64,000 nt of DNA from Geobacillus thermodenitrificans subsp. thermodenitrificans DSM 465 (GTDB lineage: Bacteria > Bacillota > Bacilli > Bacillales > Anoxybacillaceae): contig NZ_AYKT01000006.1 of NCBI RefSeq assembly GCF_000496575.1, positions 124,001 to 188,000 on the forward strand, given 5' to 3'. Positions 48,258-57,269 of this stretch are shown here, in pieces; the first letter of the stretch is position 1, and each line of letters begins with the position of its first letter. A program made the position numbers and the translations under genes. The notes beneath the pieces were generated by a model. It made no database searches, was not told the DNA's origin, and was given only the letters and a program-made list of their open reading frames with translations.

Positions 48258-49493
48258 TTATACCTCCAACATCTCATTTGCTGACAAGGAAACTTTACCA
48301 TTCAAAAAATGAACAACTGTTTGTGCTAAAATCGCTGTACCGATTGGCAAACACGCTTCGTCAATATCGAAAATGGGGGTGTGTAACTCTCTTTTCACTC
48401 CATCTTGAATGGCACATCCTAAAAAGAATAACGAAGAAGGAATTTTTTGACTCACATAACCAAAGTCTTCTCCACCCAGCCCGAATGGCTTTTTAACAAT
48501 TTGAAAGTCAGGGTATATCTCTGAAACGGTTTTTGTAATCCAGCGATTGACGACAGAATGATTATTCAAAGCGGGCTCTCCGCGCTCAACATGCAGTGAA
48601 TAACTCCCACCCAAATTTTCCACTATAGAAAACGCTTTCTTTAGTTCCAACTCCAATAAATCACGCACCTCAGGAGTATAGCTCCGCATCGTACCTTCGA
48701 TAAATACTTCAGTCGGGATAATATTGCTAGCGGATCCAGCTTGTATTCTACCTATACTGATCACAGCGGCGTCCAATGAAGAGACTTTGCGTGAAGTGAT
48801 TCCATACAAAGCTTGCATCACTGGCCCAAGCATCCAAATCGGATCTGTTCCAAGCTCAGGGTAAGCTCCATGGCCGCCTGTACCATAAATTTTCCCTCGA
48901 AACACATCCACATTTGCCATACTGTAGCCATCATTGATTTGAACAGCTCCGACCGGAAGCCATGGGCACATATGCAAGGCGATGGCGGCATCTACATGGT
49001 CATATACGCCTGCCCGAATCATATATGGTGATCCTGACAATCCATATTCATCAGTGCTTTCTTCCGCAGGTTGAAAAACAAACTTTACAGTTCCCTTTAA
49101 TTCTCCGCTTTGAAAAAGAGGCGCCAGTATAGTCGCTACTCCTAATAGAATTGCTGTATGGGCATCATGACCGCAGGCATGCATCACACCGTCATTTTTC
49201 GAACGATATGCTTTTTCATTTTCTTCCTGAATCGGTAATGCATCCATATCAGCCCGTACAGCAATAGTCGGACCGTCACCAGATGTCAACACCCCAACAA
49301 CCCCCGTGTCGACGCCGACCCCTGTTTGGACATCTATCCCTCCTATGTCCCGTAACGTCTGAGCGACAAATTTAGCAGTCTGAAATTCTTGAAAACTGAG
49401 CTCAGGATATTGGTGAAGCGTACGCCGCCATTCAACTAATTGGTTCGATATCCAATTGGCCCGCTCGCGAATCGGTTTATCGTTGACTCTCAA
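48258..49493 (-). CDS. M20-family amidohydrolase, candidate N-acetyl-diaminobutyrate deacetylase
   Basis: 411 residues from a TTG at 49493 placed 8 nt after AAAGGAGG; the ATG at 49541 would put this site inside the gene. Dinuclear metal motif HACGHDAH at 105-112 and Glu-Glu at 144-145 (QPAEES), dimerisation domain with GTGGHGAYP, C-terminal GGEDFGY. M20D enzymes remove acyl groups from amino acids. In ectoine catabolism the ring-opened product N-alpha-acetyl-DABA must be deacetylated; canonical EutE/DoeB is a different (aspartoacylase-like) family and is absent here. Confidence 0.82.
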   Translation of the reverse strand: MRVNDKPIRERANWISNQLVEWRRTLHQYPELSFQEFQTAKFVAQTLRDIGGIDVQTGVGVDTGVVGVLTSGDGPTIAVRADMDALPIQEENEKAYRSKNDGVMHACGHDAHTAILLGVATILAPLFQSGELKGTVKFVFQPAEESTDEYGLSGSPYMIRAGVYDHVDAAIALHMCPWLPVGAVQINDGYSMANVDVFRGKIYGTGGHGAYPELGTDPIWMLGPVMQALYGITSRKVSSLDAAVISIGRIQAGSASNIIPTEVFIEGTMRSYTPEVRDLLELELKKAFSIVENLGGSYSLHVERGEPALNNHSVVNRWITKTVSEIYPDFQIVKKPFGLGGEDFGYVSQKIPSSLFFLGCAIQDGVKRELHTPIFDIDEACLPIGTAILAQTVVHFLNGKVSLSANEMLEV

Positions 49494-49529
49494 AATCCCC
49501 GCCTCCTTTCCATATGCATGCTCATTGAA

Positions 49530-49563
49530 AACTTTTCCCATCCATCACGGATGGGAAAAGTTC
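49530..49563. terminator. Intercistronic hairpin between the PLP-enzyme and M20 genes
   Basis: AACTTTTCCCATCC, loop ATCAC, GGATGGGAAAAGTT: a perfect 14-bp stem. On the minus strand only TTTTC follows, so it may attenuate transcription or protect mRNA rather than fully terminate. Confidence 0.5.
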
Positions 49564-49619
49564 GTCATTCAGTTGTTCCATCATCTTTTTTTGTTATACT
49601 CCCCTGATAAGCACTGCAG

Positions 49620-50816
49620 TTAAATTTTCAAAAGGCTTTCAGCATGTTGAAATGCTTGCTCAAAATCGGCAATAATGTCTTCAATATCTTCAATGCCGCA
49701 AGAAACCCGAACGAGGCCTTCAGGAATTCCCATAGCCGCCCGCTCTTCCGGAGTACACTCGACATGACTTGTTGTACGTGCCGGACCAACGATTGTTTCT
49801 ACAGCACCTAAGTTCGCGGCTCGGTTAGCAAATTGAAGTTTTGGCAGAAATTCTCTTACTGTATCAATTCCGCCTTTCACCGCAAAACTGAGCATTCCTC
49901 CGAAGTTTCGCATTTGCTTTTTGGCAATGTCATGATGTTTATGCGTTTCAAGACCAGGATAATAAACAGTTTCTACAATATCTTTCGTTTGCAAATATTT
50001 TGCAAGAGCCATCGCATTTTCGCATTGCCGCTGCACACGAAGATGGAGAGTTTTCATACCGCGCAAAATGAGATATGCAGCCATCGGATCCATTGTCGCT
50101 CCATTAATCTCACGATAGTGATAAATCTTATCAATCAGATCTTTCGGCCCGCATACAACGCCACCTAATGCATCTGCGTGGCCCCCTAAAAACTTTGTTG
50201 CACTATGGATGACTAAGTCCGCACCTAATGAAAGAGGATTTTGGTTGATTGGCGTGGCGAATGTATTGTCAATAATGACCAATGCTCCAACTTCATGGCC
50301 GGCTTTTGCCATACGTTCAATATCTGTAATCTTTACAGTTGGGTTCGTAGGTGTTTCTAAATATAAGATTTTGCATCCTTTTGCAATTTCTTCTTCAATC
50401 TGTTCGTGGTTGCCTGTCTCGCAAAGAACTACATCAATTTGTTGGCGTGGAAGAAACTCGGTAAAGATTTTATTTGTGCCGCCATACGTGTCCTTAATAG
50501 AGACAATACGGTCACCTGGAACAAGAAACGTTGCTAAGGTGTTGCTAATTGCAGCCATCCCTGTTGAAAAGCTAGTAGCGGCTTCAGCTCCTTCAAGAAT
50601 TTTCACTTTGTCTTCAAATGCTTGAACCGTCGGATTCGTATTGCGTCCGTAAATATGCCCTTTTTTCTTCCCGATCGCTACATCATACCATTCATCAATA
50701 TCGTCGTATCCATAAGAAACACTGAGAACTACCGGAACTTGCGTCGCTCCATGAACTAAATACTCTTTTTCTCCTGCCCAGACTGCGTTTGTTCCTACTT
50801 TAATATCATTGAACAT
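49620..50816 (-). CDS. Trans-sulfuration family PLP enzyme (gamma-lyase / gamma-synthase type)
   Basis: 398 residues, Cys/Met-metabolism PLP family. PLP lysine Lys208 in HSATKFLGGHAD, phosphate residues Tyr56 and Arg58 in YGRNTNPT, stacking Tyr111 in DTYGGTNKIF, IIDNTFATP. ATG at 50816, 7 nt after GGAGGG. Members catalyse gamma-elimination or gamma-replacement on homoserine esters, cystathionine or methionine. No sulfur gene is near. In this operon, homoserine or diaminobutyrate would be the natural gamma-substituted substrates; this is inference. Confidence 0.85.
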   Translation of the reverse strand: MFNDIKVGTNAVWAGEKEYLVHGATQVPVVLSVSYGYDDIDEWYDVAIGKKKGHIYGRNTNPTVQAFEDKVKILEGAEAATSFSTGMAAISNTLATFLVPGDRIVSIKDTYGGTNKIFTEFLPRQQIDVVLCETGNHEQIEEEIAKGCKILYLETPTNPTVKITDIERMAKAGHEVGALVIIDNTFATPINQNPLSLGADLVIHSATKFLGGHADALGGVVCGPKDLIDKIYHYREINGATMDPMAAYLILRGMKTLHLRVQRQCENAMALAKYLQTKDIVETVYYPGLETHKHHDIAKKQMRNFGGMLSFAVKGGIDTVREFLPKLQFANRAANLGAVETIVGPARTTSHVECTPEERAAMGIPEGLVRVSCGIEDIEDIIADFEQAFQHAESLLKI

Positions 50817-50830
50817 ATGCTTTCCCTCCA

Positions 50831-51835
50831 TTATTGTTTTAATAAGGCTACTTGATTCTCAACCTTCAATCCCAAATTCCGTTTTTTCATTTCATGGTAA
50901 GCAAATAAAGCGATGGCGGTATCTTGCACCCCTGTCCCTGTCAAGTCACAAACCGTAATTTGCTCGTCATTCTCCCGTCCAATGCATTGACCCGACGTGA
51001 GCTGGCCAAGTTCAACAATAGGAGAGTGAATCGTAAGTACCCCTTGATCCAGCGCGTGATGGAGTTCACCTAACCGGGCACATTGCTCTTTTGTATCACA
51101 TACCAGCTTATCAGCCCGGACCAATACCTCGGCTTCTAATTCCTGCTTATGCTCAGCATCAGATCCCATAGCCGTAATATGGAGCCCAGGATGAAGCCAT
51201 TCTGCCTTGACAATGGGTTCCTTCGAAGGAGTGGTCGTGATCACCGTATCACTATTTCTGACAACCGTTTCTGCGCTGTCAGCTACTACAACATCAATGC
51301 CAAGCTCCTCAGACATATCTTTGGCATATCGTTTGGCGCGCTCAATTGAGCGAGAATATACAAGCACCTTTTTGAAATTGCGCACCAATTTTAATGCCCG
51401 TACTTGAAACCTTGCCTGCCCTCCGGCTCCAATTACGCCAACTGTTTCAATGTGATCTCTAGATAGGTATTTCGCGGCAATCGCTCCGGCTGCCGCTGTA
51501 CGAACATCTGTTAAATAGCCATTATCTAGGAGCAGTGCCTGCGGAACTCCTGTTTTTGTGCTAATTAACATCATCAGCCCGTTCCCGCTCGGGAGCCCGA
51601 GTTTGTAGTTATTAAAAAATCCTGAGGAGACTTTAATAGCGAACATCTCTTTGCCTTTGATGTAAGCAGTTTTGACGTCAACTTCCCCATTTTCATCATG
51701 AATATCCACACGCATAATAGGGGGCATCACTACTTCATTCCCGGCTAACTTAGTAAACGCTTCTTCGATAATAGATATAGCCTCCAAATTTAATTGAACA
51801 TATTGCTTAAGTTCTGATTCTGTAAAAATGATCAT
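50831..51835 (-). CDS. eutC: Ectoine utilisation protein EutC (ornithine cyclodeaminase-like)
   Basis: 334 residues of the ornithine cyclodeaminase/mu-crystallin family. Lys69 in FAIKVSSGFF, LLLDNGYLTDVRTAAAGA with Asp110 and Arg112, GAGGQAR at 136-142, TAMGSDAEHKQE, LGELHHAL and DLTGTGVQDTAIA. This combination, especially the GLPSGNGLM, SDAEHK and LTGTGVQD blocks, is that of EutC from ehuABCD-eutABCDE operons. EutC is linked to hydroxyectoine processing with EutA and EutB; its exact reaction is not certain. Confidence 0.85.
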   Translation of the reverse strand: MIIFTESELKQYVQLNLEAISIIEEAFTKLAGNEVVMPPIMRVDIHDENGEVDVKTAYIKGKEMFAIKVSSGFFNNYKLGLPSGNGLMMLISTKTGVPQALLLDNGYLTDVRTAAAGAIAAKYLSRDHIETVGVIGAGGQARFQVRALKLVRNFKKVLVYSRSIERAKRYAKDMSEELGIDVVVADSAETVVRNSDTVITTTPSKEPIVKAEWLHPGLHITAMGSDAEHKQELEAEVLVRADKLVCDTKEQCARLGELHHALDQGVLTIHSPIVELGQLTSGQCIGRENDEQITVCDLTGTGVQDTAIALFAYHEMKKRNLGLKVENQVALLKQ

Positions 51836-51864
51836 TCGTTCGATTCACCTCGCTAAATTCCAAA

Positions 51865-53049
51865 TTAACCGATTAATATATCATCCTTGATAAATAATTT
51901 CCTTGGAATTGATGCAAATGTTTCACAGCCGTTTTCCGTTACCCGGATGGCTTCACTGACCTCAAATCCGTAGTCATCAAGCCAAACTCCTGGAATCAGA
52001 TGGAACGTCATATTTGGCTGCAAAATGGTTTTATCCCCTTTACGGATGCTTGCTGTATGTTCACCCCAATCTGGCGGATAATTCAATCCAACGGAATAGC
52101 CAAGACGTGAATCTTTGACAATCCCGCTCTTCTCAATGGTTTTTCTCCACGTTTCCTCGATTTCCTCACACGTAATACCAGGTTTAATCATGTGAAGGCA
52201 AGCATTGATTCCTTCTAGTACGACGTCAGAAAGCATTTTTACTTGATCAGAAGGTTTGCCAATATTGACTGTTCTAGCAAGCGGCGAGTGGTAACGTTTA
52301 TAACATCCTGCCAATTCTATAATGACGGTGTCGCCTTTTTTGTAACGTTCATCTGTCCATGTTAAGTGAGGGGTGGACGTTTTCTCCCCTGAAGGGAGCA
52401 ATGGGACAATGGCTGGATAGTCACCGCCAAACTCTTCCGTTCCCGTAATTTGTGTGTGGAAAATTTTCGCAGCCACATCACATTCCCGAACGCCTTCGGC
52501 GATTAATTCGATTCCCGCCATCATGGCTTTCTCAGCAATTTTAGCAGCCCGCTTCATATACTCAATTTCTGTATCCGATTTCACAATGCGAACCCAATTG
52601 ACTAAAAGTGTTGCATCTTTAAACGAAGCGTTAGGCAACCCTTGCTTTAAGCGTTCATAACATTTAGCCGTGAAGTAATAATTATCCATTTCTACGCCGA
52701 TGGAACGTTTATCTTGTCCAATTTGTCTTAGAATATCGGCTACAAAGTCCATAGGATGTTTTGTTTCAGACTGTACATAATCATCTGGATAAGGAATAAT
52801 ATTTTCGTGATAAATCCAAGTTGTTATTTTTGCAGCATTCGCATCTTGTCCTCGCCCAATCCAAATCGGTTGTTCCTCTTCATCGATAATGACAAGCATT
52901 TGATGTACATAAAACGACCATCCATCATAGCCAGATAAGTAATTCATATTGGCCGGATCGGTAACAAGTAAAACTTCGATCCCCTTTTTATCCATTTCTT
53001 CTTTTGTTTTCCTTATTCTCTCTTTATACTCAGCTATGCTAAATGACAT
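51865..53049 (-). CDS. eutD: Ectoine hydrolase EutD/DoeA (M24 fold)
   Basis: 394 residues, length of DoeA (about 400). Opens the ectoine ring to N-alpha-acetyl-diaminobutyrate. Distinct family blocks: SGYDGWSFYVHQ (39-50), WIGRGQDANAAK, VEMDNYYFTAK, GGDYPAIVPLLPSGE, PHLTW, IELAGCYKRYHSPL, NYPPDWGEHTAS and IPRKLFIKD. The five metal ligands of M24 peptidases are not kept (no GHGIG, ELAG in place of DxG), as expected for EutD, which works without metal. The ATG at 53049 has AAGGAG upstream at slightly long distance. Probable first gene of the leftward operon. Confidence 0.9.
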   Translation of the reverse strand: MSFSIAEYKERIRKTKEEMDKKGIEVLLVTDPANMNYLSGYDGWSFYVHQMLVIIDEEEQPIWIGRGQDANAAKITTWIYHENIIPYPDDYVQSETKHPMDFVADILRQIGQDKRSIGVEMDNYYFTAKCYERLKQGLPNASFKDATLLVNWVRIVKSDTEIEYMKRAAKIAEKAMMAGIELIAEGVRECDVAAKIFHTQITGTEEFGGDYPAIVPLLPSGEKTSTPHLTWTDERYKKGDTVIIELAGCYKRYHSPLARTVNIGKPSDQVKMLSDVVLEGINACLHMIKPGITCEEIEETWRKTIEKSGIVKDSRLGYSVGLNYPPDWGEHTASIRKGDKTILQPNMTFHLIPGVWLDDYGFEVSEAIRVTENGCETFASIPRKLFIKDDILIG

Positions 53050-53083
53050 CCGAATGCTTCCTCTCCTTCCTGTTTTATCATTT

Positions 53084-53130
53084 GTTAGAATTTTAAAAAC
53101 AATCAATTGTTAAGCTTATTATAGTAAAAC
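53084..53130 (-). promoter_or_regulatory. Candidate promoter region of eutD
   Basis: On the minus strand TATAAT at 53118-53123 lies about 70 nt before eutD. The -35 region is poor, suggesting activation. The AT-rich GAATTTTAAAAAC at 53088-53100 resembles stretches upstream of proP-like and ehuB. Confidence 0.4.
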
Positions 53131-53472
53131 AGGGAAATATTTATCATCTGCAAAAGTGTATGAACTTTCAAAAAGAGTCCTAGTCAAATTATTAGAAAAA
53201 GCTCGGAGTCTCTGTACTACATCATCCGGAGAGCAAGCGCTGCCTCCTTCTCGAATATACAAATGGCTGCTTACACCTTCAGCTCAAGCGTTTTGCGGCT
53301 ATTTTAGGCGCATGAAAAGCTAAAATGATTTTGCTGTCTGAATCTTAGATAAAACGCTACATTTCACGCGCATACAATTTGTCCAATCTAACGATAAAAA
53401 TAGTTATACAAGTTTAACAATATAGGAATGAACATACAATGAGTTATACACATAAACAAAGAAGGAACAACC
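53131..53472. other. Intergenic sequence between eutD and the transposase remnant
   Basis: No gene with support. AT-rich, several ATACAA-like hexamers around 53400-53450. It may include remains of the insertion sequence. Confidence 0.35.
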
Positions 53473-53790
53473 GTGGCGTATCTGCAGCTTGCTCATAACA
53501 AATGGAATCCGAAGGACAAACATCCATCTATTCGTTTAGAGGCGAAGACGAGGTTGATCGCACCGGCTTGAAGCGTCTGACGAAAAGCATTTCGTGATTT
53601 CTTTCTCCTTTGGGAATGAAACTCTTCGTATCAACAAGGAAGCGGGGCGTGATGCGGGAAAAGATGAGGGCAAAGCTCTCATCCGAACCTTCGATGACAC
53701 TTTGTCTGCCGAGGATGTCGCCTACATATAAGCAACTGGGTAATATCAAGCACGTCTTCCGGTCGTTGAACGCCCCAATCGTCGCTATTC
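53473..53790 (+). pseudogene. Remnant of an IS1634-type transposase
   Basis: GTG at 53473 after GAAGGAAC starts MAYLQLAHNKWNPKDKH, then a frameshift leads to YSFRGEDEVDRTGLKRLTKS and a stop at 53595. Both are typical of the N-terminus of IS1634-type transposases. Further on GKALIRTFDDTLSAEDVAY and, in another frame, YKQLGNIKHVFRSLN resemble the C-terminal third. The whole centre is missing and frames change at least twice, so it is an inactive relic. Confidence 0.65.
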
Positions 53791-53872
53791 CTTGCGGCTC
53801 TTGAGCTGAAGCCGCCTCTGAAGATGGCGGGCATCCATGATTGCGCCTACATACACACTCGAAGTATGTTTA

Positions 53873-53917
53873 AATGCCTCTCATCCCTTTTGTGTCAAGG
53901 GTTGAGAGGCATTTTGT
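53873..53917. terminator. Strong hairpin downstream of the PucR-type gene
   Basis: AAATGCCTCTCA, internal CCCTT/AAGGG pair, TGAGAGGCATTTTGTTT. T-run on the plus strand, shorter on minus; may end both the IS relic and the regulator transcript. Confidence 0.65.
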
Positions 53918-54000
53918 TTGCCTAGTGACTGTCGAGCTCGGGGCACAAATCAATGATGTTGACAAAAAACTTTATAATCAAGTATAGGCACCTACATCTT

Positions 54001-55737
54001 TTATGGATTTACACTGCTAAACTCCTCTTCATCATTGCCTTCATTCATTCCATAAAGACCCATTTTCCAAATTTTAATGCTCAAATCTAATAAAAACAAA
54101 TCATCCGAATCAACAAGAGAAAGCCCTGTCAACGATTCGATTTTTCTTAACCTGTACAATAAGGACTGCCGATGCAAGTTCAGCAATCGGGCTGTTTGGC
54201 TAACATTACCGTGACACTGATTATAAGTGACAAACGTACCGATCAAATCCATATTTCGTTGATGATCATATTCGATCAATGGTCCGATTGTGGACATAAT
54301 GATCTCTTTCATTTCGTCATTTTGAGCGATATTTAATAAAACTCGATCCATACGGGTGCTTTCGTACGTCGTACGGTGCCCGGGTCCCTTTTTATTTCTG
54401 CCAATATATAAAGCCATTTTCGCGTTTTCGTAACTTTTCTTAAACCCCTCTAACCCTTCCTGATGGCTTCCAATCCCCCATGATATGACAACATCAGGAA
54501 CTAAATTTCTCAAGCGTCGCTCTACGAGGTCTAAGAAATTGAAAGGGGTTTCATTTTTCGTTTCTTTGGAAGCTTCAAAAAAAAGAATGAGTTGCTCTTC
54601 CTGGTGCGTCATCATGACTTGCCTGTTTAAAGATTGGGCAGCATAAAAAATTTCTTCTTCAATATAACGAAACATATTGTCTAACCAATGCTCAAACGAG
54701 TCATACTCATGTTTCCTCTTCTGAAAAAGGGTCGTGAAGTTTTCAGGAACCCCGACGATACAGAGATATGGGATTTTTATGTTATACCCCAATAACTTTG
54801 CCTTGGAATTGGCTTGATCCCAAGAGGTTAGCTCCCCTTGAGCCAGTTCTTGTACAAAATCGCCACGGAGACGCGTTTTGGTTTCTTCAATCGCATTTTT
54901 GCGTGAGAGCCAAAGACTAATCGTTGTTGCAGCATGTTCTAGTACGTTGATCCGATATTGTGTTAAAAACGACTCGATCGATAGGTGAGAAGGTAATACA
55001 ACAAATAAATAACCTTTCGGATCACTTGATATTTCTAATACAGGAAGTTGTATGATATATCGACCTTCTATTTCCGTAATTCTGAATTTGTGGAACATAG
55101 GATCCTGGGTTAAATGCGAGTCGGTTTTTTGTATAGGAATAATTCCCTCATCAACATACTTTTTCCATCTGTCGATAAAAGTCGGGTCTAAATTGATTTG
55201 TGACTGAATCATTCCTGTGCGATCAGTCATTAATATAGAAGAACCGATATGATTGTAGACAAACTGAAGAATTCTATTAAGATCCGTATCCTTTAAAATC
55301 AATTTTAACAATTCCTGCTGTATCCTCTCGGATTTTCTTCGTTCCTTATATTGGATATCATTTAATGCTCTTACAACTTCTTGGGTAATATCAGAAAAGC
55401 GAACTTCCCATGGAATTTCGATGATAATAAACTTATTCCGTTCTGCCATCTCAATAACTTCTTTTGGAATCTCAAATATAAATCTCCCAAGAGCAATCAT
55501 CAGTGCAGATGCACCTGATTGAATGATATCTTTGACAAACTGTCCAAACAATTCAGGGTCATGGCCGCATCCAACAGCCGTGCTCAATACGACTTCATTT
55601 TTTCGCACAAAATTCTCCACAGGCATTTCAATGACAGAAATCCATTGAACGCTTTTCTCTTCGAGTAACTGTTTTCCCGTTCTAACCCTGGCGTTTTTCA
55701 TCACCTCAAATTTAAGCACATCCCCTACTGTTAGCAT
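54001..55737 (-). CDS. PucR/CdaR-type transcriptional regulator
   Basis: 578 residues. N-terminal PucR ligand-binding domain (MLTVGDVLKFEVMKNARV ... EIPWEVRFSDITQEVV), a central GAF-like and GGDEF-like region, and the C-terminal helix-turn-helix CHGNVSQTARLLNLHRQSLL. ATG at 55737 after AAAGGAGG. The family controls catabolic operons in response to substrate-derived ligands. Proteobacterial ectoine clusters use EnuR (MocR type); this would be an unrelated solution. Confidence 0.88.
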   Translation of the reverse strand: MLTVGDVLKFEVMKNARVRTGKQLLEEKSVQWISVIEMPVENFVRKNEVVLSTAVGCGHDPELFGQFVKDIIQSGASALMIALGRFIFEIPKEVIEMAERNKFIIIEIPWEVRFSDITQEVVRALNDIQYKERRKSERIQQELLKLILKDTDLNRILQFVYNHIGSSILMTDRTGMIQSQINLDPTFIDRWKKYVDEGIIPIQKTDSHLTQDPMFHKFRITEIEGRYIIQLPVLEISSDPKGYLFVVLPSHLSIESFLTQYRINVLEHAATTISLWLSRKNAIEETKTRLRGDFVQELAQGELTSWDQANSKAKLLGYNIKIPYLCIVGVPENFTTLFQKRKHEYDSFEHWLDNMFRYIEEEIFYAAQSLNRQVMMTHQEEQLILFFEASKETKNETPFNFLDLVERRLRNLVPDVVISWGIGSHQEGLEGFKKSYENAKMALYIGRNKKGPGHRTTYESTRMDRVLLNIAQNDEMKEIIMSTIGPLIEYDHQRNMDLIGTFVTYNQCHGNVSQTARLLNLHRQSLLYRLRKIESLTGLSLVDSDDLFLLDLSIKIWKMGLYGMNEGNDEEEFSSVNP

Positions 55738-55805
55738 GCTATCCTCCTTTTGACTGTTCAAGCCTAGGTATCAAATATATAATACCACATTACAAATAGA
55801 AAAAA

Positions 55806-57242
55806 TTAGGGCTTGTCAAAAGAAATAACACTGGGGATGCCTAGACTCGTCATTTTATAAGGATCTAAAATATGATCCAATTCTTTTTCCGTTAACAAAC
55901 CGTATTGCAAACATAGTTTACGGATGGATTCCCCTTCTAAGATCGCCTGTTGAGCAATACGTGCGGCCGTTTCATATCCGATATATGGGCTAACAGCTGT
56001 AACCACACTGACACTTTTTTCTACATAATGTCTCAAACGTTCCTCGTTGGCTTCAATACCCTTTAAACAATAATTTGTAAACACATGAAACGCATTCGTC
56101 ATTATCGTAATCGATTGAAGCAGATTAAAGACGAGCACAGGTTCCATTACATTTAGTTCCAGTTGACCTGCCTCAGAAGCAAGACAAATCGTATGGTCAT
56201 TGCCTATCACTTGGAAAGCGACTTGGTTAATCACCTCGGCCATAACAGGATTAACTTTACCTGGCATAATAGACGAGCCAGGCTGACGGGGCGGCAATGT
56301 AATTTCTCCCAAACCGGCTCTAGGTCCTGACGCCATTAAACGCAAGTCATTGGCTATTTTAGACATATTGATCATACACACTTTTAGAGCGGACGATACT
56401 TCTGTATATGCATCCGTATTTTGTGTTGCATCCACCAAATGTTCAGCTCTAACTAATGGCAACCCGCTAATTTCTGATAAATATTTGACAACACCCTCAA
56501 TATATCGGGGATCAGCATTTAACCCCGTCCCGACTGCGGTGGCTCCCATATTGATTTCATATAAATATTGACGGGAGCGATCGATGCGTTGGATATCACG
56601 CTCTAACACGCAGCTATATGCTTCAAACTCTTGCCCTAAACGAATGGGTACAGCATCTTGAAGATGGGTGCGGCCTATTTTAATGACATGGTCAAATTGC
56701 CGGGCTTTTTCCTTCATCACTGCATGCATATATCGCATCGTATGGAGCAGTTTGTCTAGTAAGTTTAGTAAGGCAATATGAACCGCTGTTGGGAAAACAT
56801 CGTTGGTTGACTGAGACATATTCACATGATTATTTGGACTTAAATAACCATATTCTCCTTTTTCATATCCAAGCAATTCGAGAGCACGATTGGCGATGAC
56901 TTCATTTGCATTCATATTTATCGATGTACCCGCTCCGCCTTGTATAGGATCAACGATAAAGTGCTCATGCCATTTTCCTGCAATGATTTCATCTGCAGCT
57001 TTAACGATGGCCTCGCCTATTTCAGCTTTTAATCGTTTTGTGTCCATATTGGCTAAGGCAGCTGCTTTCTTCACCATCGCCAAAGCTTTAATCAATTCCT
57101 TGTGAATTCGATATCCGGTAATAGGAAAGTTCTCTAGGGCTCTTAATGTTTGTATCCCATAATAAGCATCTATCGGAACTTCTTTATCCCCTAGGAAATC
57201 CCTTTCAATCCGAACCTTACTATTGGTATTAGCGGTTACCAT
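55806..57242 (-). CDS. aspA: Aspartate ammonia-lyase
   Basis: 478 residues, fumarase/aspartase superfamily. Flexible catalytic loop GSSIMPGKVNPVMAEV, STNDVFPTA, GGAGTSINMNANEV and GRTHLQDAVP. Splits aspartate into fumarate and ammonia. In this cluster it would pass ectoine-derived aspartate into the TCA cycle and release nitrogen. Fumarase is excluded by family features and context, not by experiment. Confidence 0.9.
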   Translation of the reverse strand: MVTANTNSKVRIERDFLGDKEVPIDAYYGIQTLRALENFPITGYRIHKELIKALAMVKKAAALANMDTKRLKAEIGEAIVKAADEIIAGKWHEHFIVDPIQGGAGTSINMNANEVIANRALELLGYEKGEYGYLSPNNHVNMSQSTNDVFPTAVHIALLNLLDKLLHTMRYMHAVMKEKARQFDHVIKIGRTHLQDAVPIRLGQEFEAYSCVLERDIQRIDRSRQYLYEINMGATAVGTGLNADPRYIEGVVKYLSEISGLPLVRAEHLVDATQNTDAYTEVSSALKVCMINMSKIANDLRLMASGPRAGLGEITLPPRQPGSSIMPGKVNPVMAEVINQVAFQVIGNDHTICLASEAGQLELNVMEPVLVFNLLQSITIMTNAFHVFTNYCLKGIEANEERLRHYVEKSVSVVTAVSPYIGYETAARIAQQAILEGESIRKLCLQYGLLTEKELDHILDPYKMTSLGIPSVISFDKP

Positions 57243-57269
57243 CGAGTCCCACCTCTTATTGTTAGTGGT

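Noticed and set aside
51865-53049. Xaa-Pro aminopeptidase call for the M24-fold gene
   Set aside because: The metal ligands of M24 peptidases are missing and the sequence has the specific DoeA/EutD blocks.
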